The notes beneath the pieces were generated by a model. The model was given only the letters and a program-made list of their open reading frames with translations, was not told where the DNA came from and searched no databases. Position numbers and translations under genes: made by a program. Positions 5,011-5,884 of a stretch of DNA of 5,884 nt are shown here, one piece after another (within the stretch, counting starts at the first letter, position 1; each line of letters begins with the position of its first letter). Source of the stretch: Rhodospirillales bacterium (GTDB taxonomy: Bacteria > Pseudomonadota > Alphaproteobacteria > Rhodospirillales > Defluviicoccaceae); assembly GCA_030622775.1 (NCBI GenBank), contig JAUXFS010000139.1:1-5884 (forward strand), written 5' to 3'.

Positions 5011-5772
5011 GTGGTCGAGACGATCGCCGAGTACCCGGACTTCGCCGCTGCCAAGGACTCCCGCGGCGTCGTCAACGGCCGGCTCAAGCTCGCCGGCGCG
5101 GATCCTCTGGCCGACTGGTCCGAGGAGGTCGGGGACATCGACGTCCTTGCCTACGGCCTTGCCGGCATCGCGCCGGAGGGGACCTACACCTTCGCCGGCG
5201 CCCTCGATCTCGGCGTGGTCTATACCAGCCGGATCACCGCCGTCCTCGAGGTCACCGCCGAGAACGTCGCCAACCTAGTCAAGAACTGGACCGCACTCGA
5301 GACCGTCGAGCGTCTCTCGGGCGCCGAGCCCGGGCAGTACGACGCCTGGCTCGAGGTCCGGACCACCAACGACGATCCGCAAGCCTCTCCCGTCTGGAGC
5401 GACTGGCGACCCTTCGTCATCGGCGACACCACCGCACGCGCCTTCCAGTGGCGGGCGCGGCTCAAAAGCTTCAATCCTTCTGTGACCCCGCTGGTGACGG
5501 CGCTCTCCGTCACCGTCGACATGCCCGACCGGGTCGACGGCGCCAACGACGTCCTCTGCCCGCCCGAGGGCCTCACCGTCACCTTCGCCCTCGCGTTCCG
5601 TACGACGCCGGCGATCGCCGTCTCCGCCCAGGCGATGGCCACCGGCGACGTCTTCGCGGTCACCGGCCAGTCGCCGGCCGCGTTCACCATCACCTTCCGC
5701 GACGCTGCCGGCACCAGCATCGCCCGCACCTTCGACTGGGTGGCGCGGGGCTATGGTTACGAGGCGGGATAA
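5011..5772 (+). CDS. Phage tail-tip/host-specificity protein, C-terminal remnant
   Basis: From GTG 5011 there are 253 residues, but the frame is open back to a stop at 4768-4770 with no ATG, and the GTG has no clear ribosome site. The sequence resembles the end of gpJ-like tail-tip proteins of alphaproteobacterial phages. It has a 'GTYTFAGALDLGVVYTSRITAVLEV' beta-rich domain, the 'YDAWLEVRTTNDDPQASPVWSDW' and 'ARAFQWRARLKS' segments, and then a final domain 'VDMPDRV...VTFALAFRTTPAIAVSAQ' ending 'FTITFRDAAGTSIARTFDWVARGYG'. Whole proteins of that kind are many hundreds of residues long and act in adsorption at the tail tip. Here the N-terminal bulk is missing and no other phage gene is in view. 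Codon use is strongly GC3-rich and shows no internal stops. I call it a remnant; a short surface or secreted protein derived from it is possible. The family assignment is from memory of sequence pattern. Confidence 0.68.
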   Translation: MVETIAEYPDFAAAKDSRGVVNGRLKLAGADPLADWSEEVGDIDVLAYGLAGIAPEGTYTFAGALDLGVVYTSRITAVLEVTAENVANLVKNWTALETVERLSGAEPGQYDAWLEVRTTNDDPQASPVWSDWRPFVIGDTTARAFQWRARLKSFNPSVTPLVTALSVTVDMPDRVDGANDVLCPPEGLTVTFALAFRTTPAIAVSAQAMATGDVFAVTGQSPAAFTITFRDAAGTSIARTFDWVARGYGYEAG

Positions 5773-5787
5773 GAAGTGATCAGCGGC

Positions 5788-5808
5788 CAGCTCTCAGCTG
5801 TCAGCTAT
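5788..5808 (+). repeat. Three tandem heptamers of form CAGCTNT
   Basis: CAGCTCT, CAGCTGT and CAGCTAT lie head to tail in the spacer after the tail-protein remnant, followed by a partial GTCAGCC. The rest of the sequence to the window end (5809-5884) contains no ORF or RNA that I can support. Confidence 0.7.
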
Positions 5809-5884
5809 TTGCCGTCAGCCACCAAAGATCGTGTGTAGCAACCAGCGCCTGGTCGACGTCCGGACGCCGAACTCTGAAAACGCA

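Overview
The window is GC-rich chromosomal DNA, most likely from an alphaproteobacterium, possibly a Rhodospirillales-like lineage. The evidence is a TIGR02300 (FYDLN acid domain) zinc-ribbon protein divergent from a class II-type aroA, beside a tRNA-Ala, which is an alphaproteobacterial combination. The C-rich third codon positions fit. Genus cannot be told from this stretch.

Positions 2-1444 (+ strand) look like a nickel/cobalt block. It opens with the C-terminal end of an ECF-type (CbiO/NikO-like) transporter ATPase cut by the window edge. Then comes a CsoR/RcnR-family metal-sensing repressor, and then an RcnA-type nickel/cobalt exporter with a His-rich cytoplasmic loop. Between the ATPase stop and the repressor ATG lies a perfect 12-bp inverted repeat with a 4-nt centre (301-328). 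It overlaps a plausible -10 box and the ribosome binding site, and I read it as the autoregulatory operator for repressor and exporter. The expected logic is that excess Ni/Co (or another metal) releases the repressor and the exporter is made.

Positions 1416-3974 (- strand) hold aroA (EPSP synthase, shikimate pathway) followed by a membrane-anchored endonuclease/exonuclease/phosphatase-fold protein. The latter runs convergently into rcnA with a 29-bp overlap. The cmk-rpsA pair often found after aroA in alphaproteobacteria is not there.

Positions 4039-4482 (+ strand) encode the small zinc-ribbon/acidic-tail protein, which carries five perfect 9-bp tandem repeats. A spacer of 160 nt follows, then tRNA-Ala(GGC) at 4643-4718 with a hairpin terminator.

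From about 4719 to the end the sequence looks like a mobile-element scar. It has small hairpins, a 24-codon ORF behind a perfect Shine-Dalgarno, and then the C-terminal portion of a phage tail-tip/host-specificity protein. That last frame is open from 4771 but has no ATG start. One base of frame separates the well-started small ORF from the tail frame. A short heptamer repeat lies downstream. No integrase and no second copy of the tRNA 3' end are visible.
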